A DNA stretch of 59,187 bases from Mycobacterium simulans. Lineage in GTDB: Bacteria; Actinomycetota; Actinomycetes; Mycobacteriales; Mycobacteriaceae. Below the pieces are notes generated by a model, which worked only from the letters and a program-made list of their open reading frames with translations, was not told the origin of the DNA and ran no database searches. This document shows, one piece after another, positions 8,343 through 16,544 of this stretch. Numbering within the stretch: position 1 is the stretch's first letter; each line of letters starts with the position of its first letter. The stretch covers positions 1,536,162 through 1,595,348 of the forward strand of contig NZ_OCVX01000003.1 in assembly GCF_900232995.1 (NCBI RefSeq), read 5' to 3'. The translations under genes were made by a program, and so were the position numbers.

Positions 8343-9551
8343 TTAGTAAGGCCGCGTGAGCCACAGGTTGTCGGTGGACGCCACGGCGGCCGGCCCGCCG
8401 GTGGCACCAGTCTGCAGCACCAGGTCGAAGGCCTCGGCGCGCATCCGGCGATCCGTATATAACAGCACGACCACTCCGGCGGTGAACGGCGCGGTGATGA
8501 TCTGGCTGACCGCGCCACCGATGGACGACAGTGTGGTGCCGACGAGCAGCATGGTGGTGGACCCCGCGACACCCACCAATATCTGTCCAACAAGGCTGAA
8601 CGGCGCCGAGATCGCACCACCGACCACGCCCACCACGAGCGCCGCCAGCAGCCGAATACCGAAGACCCTCCAGAAGCCGTTACGGACCAGCGCAAATGAT
8701 CTGGTGATCGCGTCGACAAGCGGTAGCCGCTCCAGGACGATCAGTACTGGAGCGAACAACAGCACGGTGTACAGGTAGGCCAGCAGCACGCCCACAAGGA
8801 GCAGCAAGGGGAAGCCGAGGAGGACCGCCGCCGCTCCATTGGCGACCGCCGCGACCCCGACCAGAATCACGATCATCAACCCGACCAGCGCCACCACACC
8901 GACGGCTTCGAGCATTGCCAGGCCGATCAACGTCAGCAGGCGACCGCGGACCTTGGCCCACGCTTCGCCGATGGTGATCGGCGACCCGAACACAGCCCGT
9001 CCGACGACGACGGTGAGCATGCCGCTGAGCAGCATTCCGCCCAGCCAACTAAGGAGGGCACCGCCTCCGATCGAGGCTAGCCAGGCGGCGACGACACCGC
9101 CGCTCAGTTCGTCGGGCTCCGCTGTCGAAAATCGGCCGTAGGCGGCTAGGGGTCCCAGTGTGGCGGCCAACGTGATGACCTGCATGATCACCACGACTAT
9201 GGCCGTCAATCCCAGCGTGGCCTTCGGGTTGGTGCGGATGTAGCCGACCGCGCCGTTGAAGATGTCGCTCAAGGTCAACGGCCGCAGCGGGATGATTCCG
9301 GGTTTCACCGCCCCTGGCGCAAGCGGCGGACCGTATTGGGAGCCTGGCGGTGGTCCGTAACCCGGCGGTGGTCCGTAACCGGGGGGCGGTCCGTAACCGG
9401 GCGGCGGTCCGTAACCGGGGGGCGGTCCGTAACCGGGCGGCGGTCCGTACGCCGGGGGCGGTCCGTAAGCCGGGGGCACACCGTCATACCCGAATGCGGG
9501 GTAGCCGGTCGGCGGTGGCTCAACCGGATAACCAGGCGGCAGCGTGCTCAC
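8343..9551 (-). CDS. Multi-pass membrane protein with PPPGYG repeats (Rv3689-like)
   Basis: 402 residues from a GTG at 9551 ('VSTLPPGYPVEPPPTGYP'). An ATG slightly upstream (9579) is out of frame and ends after ten codons. The N-terminal ~90 residues are Pro/Tyr/Gly-rich with about seven copies of a GPPP(G/A)Y hexapeptide. Six or so membrane segments follow ('ATLGLTAIVVVIMQVITLA', 'AMLEAVGVVALVGLMIVIL', 'IRLLAALVVGVVGGAISA'), resembling the glycerophosphoryl diester phosphodiesterase membrane-domain family, without a catalytic domain. It is the first gene of the moxR2 operon and is divergent from the YqeY-like gene. Confidence 0.85.
   Translation of the reverse strand: MSTLPPGYPVEPPPTGYPAFGYDGVPPAYGPPPAYGPPPGYGPPPGYGPPPGYGPPPGYGPPPGYGPPPGSQYGPPLAPGAVKPGIIPLRPLTLSDIFNGAVGYIRTNPKATLGLTAIVVVIMQVITLAATLGPLAAYGRFSTAEPDELSGGVVAAWLASIGGGALLSWLGGMLLSGMLTVVVGRAVFGSPITIGEAWAKVRGRLLTLIGLAMLEAVGVVALVGLMIVILVGVAAVANGAAAVLLGFPLLLLVGVLLAYLYTVLLFAPVLIVLERLPLVDAITRSFALVRNGFWRVFGIRLLAALVVGVVGGAISAPFSLVGQILVGVAGSTTMLLVGTTLSSIGGAVSQIITAPFTAGVVVLLYTDRRMRAEAFDLVLQTGATGGPAAVASTDNLWLTRPY
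9342..9476. repeat. 18-bp coding tandem repeat (PPPGYG)
   Basis: An imperfect unit close to GGCGGTCCGTAACCGGGC occurs about seven times inside the N-terminal coding part of the membrane protein at 8343-9551. Each unit adds six residues (GPPPGY), so changes in copy number keep the frame. Confidence 0.85.
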
Positions 9552-9639
9552 CGGGTGCAGCGCCCGTCGTCGTTGGTCATGGCTCCATCCTGTCGGCGGC
9601 CGGGGCAATTCACAACGTAAGGCGCGTAGCGTCTCTGCC

Positions 9640-10104
9640 ATGGCGGAACTCAAATCCCGGCTCCGGTCGGACCTCACCGAGGCGATGAAGGCCCAGGACA
9701 AGTTACGTACCGCGACCCTGCGCATGCTACTGGCCGCGATCCAGACCGAGGAAGTCTCCGGCAAGCAGGCAAGAGAGCTCTCGGATGACGAAGTGCTCAA
9801 GGTGCTGACCAGGGAATCCCGGAAGCGCGGTGAGGCCGCCGAGATCTACACCCAGAACGGCCGTGGCGAGCTCGCCGCCAACGAGCACGCCGAGGCACGG
9901 ATCATCGACGACTATCTGCCGACTCCGCTCACCGAGGCAGAGGTCGCCGACGTGGTCGACACCGCGATAGCCGACGTGGCCGAGCAAATCGGGGAGCGGC
10001 CCACGATGAAGCAGATGGGACTGGTGATGCGGGTAGCGACTGCCATCGCAGGAGGCAAGGCTGATGGGGCGCGCTTGTCCGCAGCGGTGAAAGAACGGCT
10101 TTAA
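9640..10104 (+). CDS. GatB/YqeY domain protein (Rv3688c-like)
   Basis: 154 residues from the ATG at 9640 ('MAELKSRLRSDLTEAMKAQDK'), the usual family length. The frame is open from 9544, but that part lies in the divergent gene. The sequence shows the YqeY all-helical fold: 'LRTATLRMLLAAIQTEEV' followed by 'IIDDYLPTPLTEAEVADVV' and 'KADGARLSAAVKERL'. YqeY resembles the tRNA-binding tail of GatB, the amidotransferase subunit that makes Gln-tRNA; a stand-alone role is unproven. Confidence 0.93.
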   Translation: MAELKSRLRSDLTEAMKAQDKLRTATLRMLLAAIQTEEVSGKQARELSDDEVLKVLTRESRKRGEAAEIYTQNGRGELAANEHAEARIIDDYLPTPLTEAEVADVVDTAIADVAEQIGERPTMKQMGLVMRVATAIAGGKADGARLSAAVKERL

Positions 10105-10132
10105 GACTCTCGCACCGGGGTACCCGGGTGGT

Positions 10133-11119
10133 ATGACCCGATTTGGCTACACCCTGATGACGGAGCAGAGCGGCCCGAAAGACCTTGTGAACGATGCGGT
10201 TTGGGCTGAAGAGCGTGGGTTTGACTTCGAGGTCTGCAGCGATCACTTCGCGCCGTGGCTGGCGGCGCAGGGTCATGCCCCGAATGCCTGGGCGGTGCTG
10301 GGTGCGGTGGCCCATGCGACCCAAGACGTGGACCTCTATACCTACGTGACGTGCCCGACCATGCGCTATCACCCGGCGATCGTTGCACAGCAGGCGGCCA
10401 CCGTGCAGATTCTGACCGACGGGCGTTTCACCCTTGGATTGGGCAGCGGAGAGAACCTTAACGAGCACGTCGTTGGCCGGGGCTGGCCGACCGTGGAGCG
10501 CCGGCAGGACATGCTGCGCGAAGCTATCAAGATCATCCGCGAGCTGTTCGGCGGCGGGGTGGTGAATTGGCGCGGCGATTACTTTCAGGTGGATTCCGCG
10601 AAGTTGTGGGACGTCCCCGAAGTTCCGGTCGGCATCGCAGTAGCGATGGGCGGCACCAAGGCGATCGATAAGTTCGGCACACTTTCCGACCACCTGGTCG
10701 CGGTGCAACCCGATGGGGAGCTGGTGCACGGGTGGCATTGCGCTCGCCAGGCTGCCGGGATGGCTGGCGGGGGACGAGTGATCGGACAGATACCGCTGTG
10801 CTGGGACCCAGACCGCGACACCGCTATTGAACGAGCCCATGATCAGTTTCGCTGGTTCGGTGGCGGCTGGGCGGTCAATGCCGACTTACCGACGCCGGCG
10901 GGTTTCGCCGGCGCCACCCAGTTCGTGCGTCGCGAAGACGTCGCCGAAAGCATTCCCTGCGGACCGGACCTGGACGTGATGGTGGATGCTGTCCGGCCCT
11001 ACTGGGAGGCCGGCTTCACCGATATCGCGATTCTCCAGATCGGCGGCCAAGCCCAAGACCTGTTCCTCAAGGAGGCGGCCGAGCCATTGCTTGAGGCGCT
11101 TCGGTCGGCTTCGAACTAA
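10133..11119 (+). CDS. F420-dependent luciferase-like oxidoreductase (FGD-like family)
   Basis: 328 residues from the ATG at 10133. It has the TIM-barrel luciferase-like monooxygenase fold of F420 enzymes: 'FDFEVCSDHFAPWL', 'DVDLYTYVTCPTMRYHPAIVAQ', and the phosphate-binding 'GRFTLGLGSGENLNEHVVG'. Length and motifs put it near F420-dependent glucose-6-phosphate dehydrogenase (336 residues), but the substrate cannot be read from sequence. It is followed after 20 bp by the DJ-1/PfpI gene, so the two are probably co-transcribed. A weak SigF-like promoter (CTTT-N15-GGGTAC, 10099-10123) ends only 9 bp before the ATG. Confidence 0.9.
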   Translation: MTRFGYTLMTEQSGPKDLVNDAVWAEERGFDFEVCSDHFAPWLAAQGHAPNAWAVLGAVAHATQDVDLYTYVTCPTMRYHPAIVAQQAATVQILTDGRFTLGLGSGENLNEHVVGRGWPTVERRQDMLREAIKIIRELFGGGVVNWRGDYFQVDSAKLWDVPEVPVGIAVAMGGTKAIDKFGTLSDHLVAVQPDGELVHGWHCARQAAGMAGGGRVIGQIPLCWDPDRDTAIERAHDQFRWFGGGWAVNADLPTPAGFAGATQFVRREDVAESIPCGPDLDVMVDAVRPYWEAGFTDIAILQIGGQAQDLFLKEAAEPLLEALRSASN

Positions 11120-11139
11120 CACACAGGAAGGAGTACGGT

Positions 11140-11694
11140 ATGTCAAACGAGTTGCAAGGCAAGACGATCGCCATCCTGGCTGCCGATGGGGTCGAGAAAG
11201 TTGAACTGCAGCAGCCGAGTGCAGCCCTACAGCAAGCCGGTGCCGCCGTCCAAGTGCTGTCATTGCAGCCCGGCCAAATCCATGCGCGCGAACACGATCT
11301 CGAACCGGCCGGGACCTTCGCCGTAGATCGCACCGTATCGGATGCGTCGGTATCCGAATTCGATGCCTTGCTGCTGCCCGGCGGCACGGTAAATCCTGAC
11401 AAGCTACGTCGGGACAGTTCTGCCGTTGCGTTTGTGCGTAACTTCGTCGACTCCGGAAAACCGGTCGCCGCGATCTGTCATGGTCCGTGGACGCTGGTCG
11501 AGGCCGATGTGGTTTCGGGGCGAACGCTGACGGCGTACCCAAGCATTCGCACCGACCTTCGCAATGCCGGAGCCAACGTGGTGGATGAGGAAGTCGTCGT
11601 TGACGGCAATTTGATCACCAGCCGGTCGCCGTCGGACCTCGCGGCGTTCTGCTCAACGATCATCCACGAATTCGCGCGCGTCACAACGGGCTAG
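11140..11694 (+). CDS. DJ-1/PfpI family protein (type 1 glutamine amidotransferase-like)
   Basis: 184 residues, start ATG 11140 with a strong ribosome site (AGGAAGGAG) upstream. The nucleophile elbow 'AICHGPWTLVEA' gives Cys113-His114, and the conserved acidic residue is Glu19 in 'DGVEKVEL', the PfpI/YhbO arrangement. Members have been described as stress-linked glyoxalases, deglycases or proteases, and the activity is debated. Its placement behind an F420 oxidoreductase and ahead of a glucose dehydrogenase-like gene suggests carbonyl or oxidative stress defence. Confidence 0.93.
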   Translation: MSNELQGKTIAILAADGVEKVELQQPSAALQQAGAAVQVLSLQPGQIHAREHDLEPAGTFAVDRTVSDASVSEFDALLLPGGTVNPDKLRRDSSAVAFVRNFVDSGKPVAAICHGPWTLVEADVVSGRTLTAYPSIRTDLRNAGANVVDEEVVVDGNLITSRSPSDLAAFCSTIIHEFARVTTG

Positions 11695-11806
11695 CCGCGG
11701 CTGCAGCATCAAGCCGAGTAGATTTGGTGGGCCGTTTGCGGGCATTAATTACACATGCCGTGCAGAAGGTGTTCCCACCCGCCGTCGCCAGAGATACCTT
11801 GAGGAG

Positions 11807-12877
11807 ATGCGCGCCCTCACGGTGGAGCCAGGCCGCAAGGGCTCGTTGCGTGTGACGGATCTTCCTGAGCCCGTCCCGGCCGACGGCGAACTGCTGGTCG
11901 ACGGGCTAGCGGTGGGAGTGTGCGGCACGGATAGAGAAATCGCCGCCGGTGATATCGGCTTGCCGCCGTCCGGCTCGTCGTGGATGGTGCTCGGCCACGA
12001 GTCGCTCGGCCGGGTTCGTCAGGCGCCGCCAGGTAGCAGCCTCACCGCCGGTGACTTGGTGGTGGGTGCCGTACGTCGCCCTGACCCGGTGCCCTGCGGG
12101 GCATGTGCGCGCGGCGAGTCCGACAACTGTCGCAACGGCGGCTACCAGGAACGCGGCATCAAGCAGCTGCACGGCTATGGTAGCGAAACCTGGTGTGTGG
12201 AAGAGGATTACGCGGTACGGCTGGACCCGTCATTGGAGCGAGTCGGCATCTTGACCGAACCCACTTCGATCGTGGTCAAGGCGTGGGAGCAGGTCGACCT
12301 AACGGGTGCGCGGGGTTGGTTCGAGCCGGAGCGGGCGCTCATTACCGGTGCCGGTTCGATCGGCTTGCTCGCCGCATTGATTGGCACTCAACGTGGCTTG
12401 GAAACCCACGTGATCGATCTGGTCACCAGCGGCCCCAAACCGGAAGCCGTTCGCGCGCTAGGAGCCACCTACCATCACCATGACGTCGAGGCGGTCGCCA
12501 AGAAAATCCGGCCGGACATCGTGATAGAAGCGACCGGGGTGGGCAGTGTGGTGGTGGATGCGATCCGCAACACCAACCATTACGGGGTCACCTGCTTGTT
12601 GGGCCTGCTATCCAGTGGTCACCATGTCGACGTCGACGCCGGAATCCTCAACCGGGACATTGTGCTCAAGAACGACCTCGTCGTTGGGTCGGTCAACTCA
12701 AACGTGCGTCACTTCCGAGAGGCCGCAGACGTTCTTGCGCGCGCCGACGAGGCGTGGCTGGAACGGCTGATCACTCGGCGACTACCGCTGGCACGAGCCG
12801 CTGAGGCTTTCGAAGTACCGGACGGCTCACAAAACGGCGACGTGAAAGTAGTCATCGACCTCGACAGGGCCAGCTAA
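11807..12877 (+). CDS. Zinc-dependent glucose 1-dehydrogenase-like oxidoreductase
   Basis: 356 residues, ATG 11807 preceded by TTGAGGAG. It belongs to the medium-chain dehydrogenases, glucose dehydrogenase branch: catalytic zinc ligands in 'GVCGTDREI' and 'LGHESLG', a lobe with Cys residues in 'PCGACARGESDNC', a Rossmann motif 'ALITGAGSIGLLAAL', and the C-terminal 'GLLSSGHHVDVDAG' region. Such enzymes oxidise glucose or related sugars with NAD(P)+. It is convergent with the stressosome operon (10-bp gap). Sugar specificity is inference. Confidence 0.88.
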   Translation: MRALTVEPGRKGSLRVTDLPEPVPADGELLVDGLAVGVCGTDREIAAGDIGLPPSGSSWMVLGHESLGRVRQAPPGSSLTAGDLVVGAVRRPDPVPCGACARGESDNCRNGGYQERGIKQLHGYGSETWCVEEDYAVRLDPSLERVGILTEPTSIVVKAWEQVDLTGARGWFEPERALITGAGSIGLLAALIGTQRGLETHVIDLVTSGPKPEAVRALGATYHHHDVEAVAKKIRPDIVIEATGVGSVVVDAIRNTNHYGVTCLLGLLSSGHHVDVDAGILNRDIVLKNDLVVGSVNSNVRHFREAADVLARADEAWLERLITRRLPLARAAEAFEVPDGSQNGDVKVVIDLDRAS

Positions 12878-12886
12878 GACTGACGC

Positions 12887-15118
12887 TCATCTCGCCGCTG
12901 TCGAAAGTCGGAAGGTGATATCGATGGTCGTCCCGTTCGGGGTGTTGTCGACTTTCACCGACTCACTGATTGTCTTGATCAATAGCAGACCCCGCCCCCC
13001 GCTGCCCGGATCGGCGATCGGAGGTTTCCACGAACCAGAATCTGTTATCCTCGTGTGGATTTCGTCGCCGATGGCCTTCACCTCGAGCAGCATGGTCCCG
13101 ACGTCGTGCCCGCGATAGGCATGCTCGACGCAATTTGTGCAGGCCTCACTCACGACGAGTACGATGTCGCTGGCCTGCGCAGCGGGGACACCGCCAACAC
13201 GCAGCCACGAGCTCAGCTGACGCCGGATGATGGCCAATTGTGCTGCGTGAGCATCGGTTTCGATCCTGAGCGGTGGTAGTTCGTGCCGGTACACCACCAT
13301 GGCGACATCGTCGTCGTATCCTGCCGGTGGCGCCAGCTGGCGCAGCACGGCATCCGCGAGGTCACCGATCGGCAACCGCATGGTGTCCATCAAGACCTCG
13401 GCGACGCGTGCGAGGCCGTCATCGATCGACTCATGTTTACGCTCCACCAAGCCATCGGTGAACAACAGCAACGTGGAGCCCGGCAGCAGTACCTGTGACG
13501 CTTGCGGACGAGTCTCGTTGCGGCGCACGGCGAGCGGCACCGACGCAGCGCCGGTCAAGAACATCGTCGGTGACTGCTCATACCCAACCCCGGCAAGCAC
13601 GGCGGGCATATGCCCGGCGTTGCTGTACTCGAGAATCCCGGACTGGGTGTCCAGGATTGCCAGAAACACCGTCGTGCAGTACGCATCTGGAATGAGCGAT
13701 GCCGCGGCGTCGAGCTGCTCGAGTAACAGCGCGGGCTTCGCGCCGGTGAGCAATAGGGCGCGAGCCGAGCTGCGAAGTTGACCCATGATTGCGGCGGCGG
13801 GTAGCCCGCGGCCGACGCAGTCGCCGACGACGATGCCGATGCGGTGATCGTCGATGGGCAATACGTCATACCAGTCGCCCCCGATCTCGAGCGGCGGCAC
13901 TGCGGGTTCGTAGCGAACGGCAAAGCCTGGGGGCGGTTTCAGCGGCGGTAGCAGCGCACGCTGCAACGTCAGCGAAGTTTCACGCGCACTTTCGAACTGG
14001 CGAACATGCTGGATGGCCAGGCTGAGATGGCCGATGAGCACCGTGACCAGAAGCCGGTCCTCGGCGACGACCCAGCGAGGCATCCGAAGCTCCAACCACA
14101 ACGCCACGTCGCCGGTGCCGGAGAGCACCGCTACCATGCCCTGGGCCTTACCCGGAGAGTCTGGCCACTCGATCGTCCGGGCTGTCAACGGAAGTTGATG
14201 ACGCGCGTCTTGAAACGTCTGGCGCAGCAACGGATCCAAGCCGCGCCACGTCGATTCGGCTGGTTCGCCCGCTACTTGGACGGTCGGTTCGCCGTCGCCC
14301 GGCGGCCACATCACCAAGACCACGCGCCGGACGTCTACCGCGGTCCGGCACTCTTCGAGCGTGATCGACAGCACCTCTGCCACGCTTTTGGCTACACCAA
14401 CGGCCGTGGCAAGGCGCAGGACCGCGCTTTCCCGCGCGGCAAATGCCCGCTCCGCCGTGATATCTCGAATCGTTCCGACATACACATCGAGGTCTGAGCC
14501 GGGACCGGTAACCGCGTTGATGCTCACCGTCACCCAGACGAGGTGCCCGTTTCGATGTCGAATGGGTGTCTCGTACTGGGCGCTGCCTTCCTTGCGGACG
14601 AGGTTTTGCTGTTGCATCGCCGTCTTTTTGTCAACTAGCCACGGGTGTGGCCAACGGTAGGGCAGATCCTCGGCGGGATAGCCAAGGATCTCCGTGAAGG
14701 CGTTGTTGACCTCGACCACCGCGCCGTCATGGTCGGCGACGAAAAATCCTTCCTGCAGCGAATTCACCAGCGCGCTGCGAAACTTGTCCCGATTTGCGAG
14801 ATCCTCTGCGCGGGCGCGTTGCTCCTCGTACCGCTTGGTGCCGTCGAGAAACCCGCGAGTTGCGACATCGAGTGCAGCGAGCGTCTGCAGTAGGAATTCC
14901 AGTGCCGCTGGTGCGTCGATCCGGGAGCTTTTCGAGAGTTCATCGACCATCCGGGCGTGGTTCTCGATGATGTCGAGCATGCTGATTTGTTCCTGCAGGG
15001 CCCGGCGCCCCAGCTCATAGCCGACGGCCAGGCTGTCCTCACCGCGCGCGTCCAGGTAGGCACGCAGTGCGGCAACGTAGTGGGCGTGAAATTCGTCCGC
15101 GTTGGAGATGCCGGTCAT
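12887..15118 (-). CDS. RsbU-like phosphatase fusion: RsbU_N-PAS-GAF-PP2C-HATPase
   Basis: 743 residues, ATG 15118 overlapping the upstream stop (ATGA). Domain order: a helical N-terminus of about 90 residues resembling the RsbT-binding domain of RsbU ('GYELGRRALQEQISMLDII'); PAS 112-225; GAF 235-375; SpoIIE-type PP2C phosphatase 405-610 with metal-binding Asp415 ('GGDWYD'), Asp433 ('GDCVGRG'), Asp555 ('FTDGL') and Asp603; and an RsbW-like ATPase 615-740 with Glu658/Asn662 ('SEACTNCVEHA') and 'GGRGL'. It thus carries both phosphatase and kinase modules of a partner-switching circuit in one chain. The likely target is an anti-anti-sigma factor such as RsfB. Last gene of the stressosome operon. 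Confidence 0.92.
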   Translation of the reverse strand: MTGISNADEFHAHYVAALRAYLDARGEDSLAVGYELGRRALQEQISMLDIIENHARMVDELSKSSRIDAPAALEFLLQTLAALDVATRGFLDGTKRYEEQRARAEDLANRDKFRSALVNSLQEGFFVADHDGAVVEVNNAFTEILGYPAEDLPYRWPHPWLVDKKTAMQQQNLVRKEGSAQYETPIRHRNGHLVWVTVSINAVTGPGSDLDVYVGTIRDITAERAFAARESAVLRLATAVGVAKSVAEVLSITLEECRTAVDVRRVVLVMWPPGDGEPTVQVAGEPAESTWRGLDPLLRQTFQDARHQLPLTARTIEWPDSPGKAQGMVAVLSGTGDVALWLELRMPRWVVAEDRLLVTVLIGHLSLAIQHVRQFESARETSLTLQRALLPPLKPPPGFAVRYEPAVPPLEIGGDWYDVLPIDDHRIGIVVGDCVGRGLPAAAIMGQLRSSARALLLTGAKPALLLEQLDAAASLIPDAYCTTVFLAILDTQSGILEYSNAGHMPAVLAGVGYEQSPTMFLTGAASVPLAVRRNETRPQASQVLLPGSTLLLFTDGLVERKHESIDDGLARVAEVLMDTMRLPIGDLADAVLRQLAPPAGYDDDVAMVVYRHELPPLRIETDAHAAQLAIIRRQLSSWLRVGGVPAAQASDIVLVVSEACTNCVEHAYRGHDVGTMLLEVKAIGDEIHTRITDSGSWKPPIADPGSGGRGLLLIKTISESVKVDNTPNGTTIDITFRLSTAAR

Positions 15119-15741
15119 GACAAGGCACCCCGATGACGGGCGGCAAGCACCATCGCGTCGTCGGTTTCCTTTGCATGCTTAGCTACGATCTGCTCGGCTA
15201 TGGCCGTGGCAGTGGCGGCGAAGTCGATATGGTCCAGGTGGTCTTCGGCGATGCCGTCGGTGGCGATGACGAGCAGGTCGCCGGTACGTATTGAAACGCG
15301 TTGCGCGGGCAGGATTTCCGGTGTGCGGTAGCCGACGATCCCACCGGTTAGGCGCGCGGACGACCGCACCGCGACGCCGCTCACGCTCTTGGCGACCAGG
15401 TTGGCGCTCACGTTCCCGACCCCGGTCCATGTCAGCGTGCTGGCCTCGAAATCGATTCGGGCCAGGGTCATTGCGATCCCTCTCGTGCCACCCAACACGC
15501 GGTGACAAAGTTGCACCAAGACTTCGAGTCGTTCGCCACCGGTGCGTCGCAGCACATCGGCGGCGGTGAGGGCGGCAGTTGCGGCTGCCGGGCCGTGACC
15601 CAGTCCGTCCAGGACGCCGAACAGGGCAGCAGTGCCGTCGATGTCGACCGCGATCGACTGGTCGCCACAGACGTATTCGCCCGGTCGTGGACGACCCTTC
15701 GCCGCCCACTCGATCGGCCCGAACCGCCCAGTTTTATGCAC
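15115..15741 (-). CDS. rsbX: RsbX-like PP2C phosphatase
   Basis: 208 residues from a GTG at 15741, chosen because it overlaps the rsbT stop by 8 bp; an ATG at 15786 would overlap by 53 bp. It is a minimal SpoIIE/PP2C domain with metal-binding positions in 'CGDQSI', 'LDGLGHGPAAA', 'TDGIAEDHLD' and 'TDDAMV'. In Bacillus subtilis RsbX resets the stressosome by removing phosphate from RsbR and RsbS. Its position between rsbT and the RsbU-like gene and its single-domain size fit that job. It overlaps the next gene by four bases. Confidence 0.88.
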   Translation of the reverse strand: MHKTGRFGPIEWAAKGRPRPGEYVCGDQSIAVDIDGTAALFGVLDGLGHGPAAATAALTAADVLRRTGGERLEVLVQLCHRVLGGTRGIAMTLARIDFEASTLTWTGVGNVSANLVAKSVSGVAVRSSARLTGGIVGYRTPEILPAQRVSIRTGDLLVIATDGIAEDHLDHIDFAATATAIAEQIVAKHAKETDDAMVLAARHRGALS

Positions 15742-16144
15742 GCGAAGGAACCCATTTCCACATTTCGATGACCGTTCCACGGCCAAGTGCGGATTGCACG
15801 ATCATCCGATCCATCAGGCGTCGAGCACCGGGCAAGCCCAGGCCGAGCCCGCGGCCGGTTGAGTATCCGTCTTCCATCGCACGGTCGATGTCGGCGATGC
15901 CGGGACCGTCGTCCTCGGCGCGAACTACCAACGCCTTACGACCTTCCCGATCCTGCACCGCGACCGACACCTCGCCGTGGCCGGCATAGCTGGTGATGTT
16001 GCGGGCGACTTCGGAGATCGCCGTGGCGATCATGGTGACATCGGTCAACGAGAATCCCAGGTCGAGGGCAAGTTGATGTCCCGCTTTGCGGGCAGCGACT
16101 ATGTCGTCGGGTTGACGTATGTTAACCACGATGTCATCCGGCAC
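15734..16144 (-). CDS. rsbT: RsbT-like serine/threonine kinase of the stressosome
   Basis: 136 residues from a GTG at 16144; a TTG at 16171 is an alternative. The sequence follows Bacillus RsbT closely as I remember it: 'DIVAARKAGHQLALDLGF', N-box 'ATAISEVARNI' (Glu45, Asn49), G1 'EDDGPGIADIDRAMEDG', G2 'GRGLGLGLPGARRLMD', and the C-terminal 'GTVIEMWKW'. RsbT phosphorylates RsbR and RsbS, then leaves the complex to activate RsbU. It overlaps rsbS by 11 bp and rsbX by 8 bp, which points to translational coupling. Confidence 0.93.
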   Translation of the reverse strand: MPDDIVVNIRQPDDIVAARKAGHQLALDLGFSLTDVTMIATAISEVARNITSYAGHGEVSVAVQDREGRKALVVRAEDDGPGIADIDRAMEDGYSTGRGLGLGLPGARRLMDRMIVQSALGRGTVIEMWKWVPSRA

Positions 16145-16523
16145 CGTCGCGCCCGATCGTCGTTCTGCCAAGTCCCGGTTGCCGATTCAGCAGCGCTATC
16201 CCCTCTTCCAGGTCCAGCGCGGTGTTCATGTCATCAAAGGTGAGGCCCAGTTGAACCATCGCGAAGGCCACCTCTGGCTGTAGGCCGACGATCACGGTCT
16301 CGGCGCCGCGCAACCGGGTCATGTGCGCGATCGTCCGCAGCGATCGGGCCGCGAACGAATCCATCACATCGATGGCGGTGACATCGACGATGATCCCCTG
16401 GGAGCGGAACCGGCTGACCCGTTCCATGAGCTCGTAGCGCAGTCGTTCGGTGTCGGAGTCGGTGAGCGCGGCCTGGACCGTGGCGATCAGGATCGCGCCC
16501 TGCTTCAAGATTGGTACTGGCAT
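16134..16523 (-). CDS. rsbS: RsbS-like STAS-domain stressosome scaffold
   Basis: 129 residues, ATG 16523, 21 bp after rsbR. It is a single STAS domain: 'PILKQGAILIATVQAALTD', then 'IIVDVTAIDVMDSFAARSL', where Ser56 in 'MDSFAAR' aligns with Ser59 of Bacillus RsbS, the residue phosphorylated by RsbT, and 'IVGLQPEVAFAMVQLGL'. RsbS forms the icosahedral stressosome core together with the STAS domains of RsbR and holds RsbT inactive. Confidence 0.93.
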   Translation of the reverse strand: MPVPILKQGAILIATVQAALTDSDTERLRYELMERVSRFRSQGIIVDVTAIDVMDSFAARSLRTIAHMTRLRGAETVIVGLQPEVAFAMVQLGLTFDDMNTALDLEEGIALLNRQPGLGRTTIGRDGAG

Positions 16524-16544
16524 GGCCGCTAGTTGTAGTTGTCG

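Noticed and set aside
9336..9688. Regular 18-bp repeats resembling a CRISPR array
   Set aside because: Units are adjacent without unique spacers and encode PPPGYG repeats in a real membrane protein.
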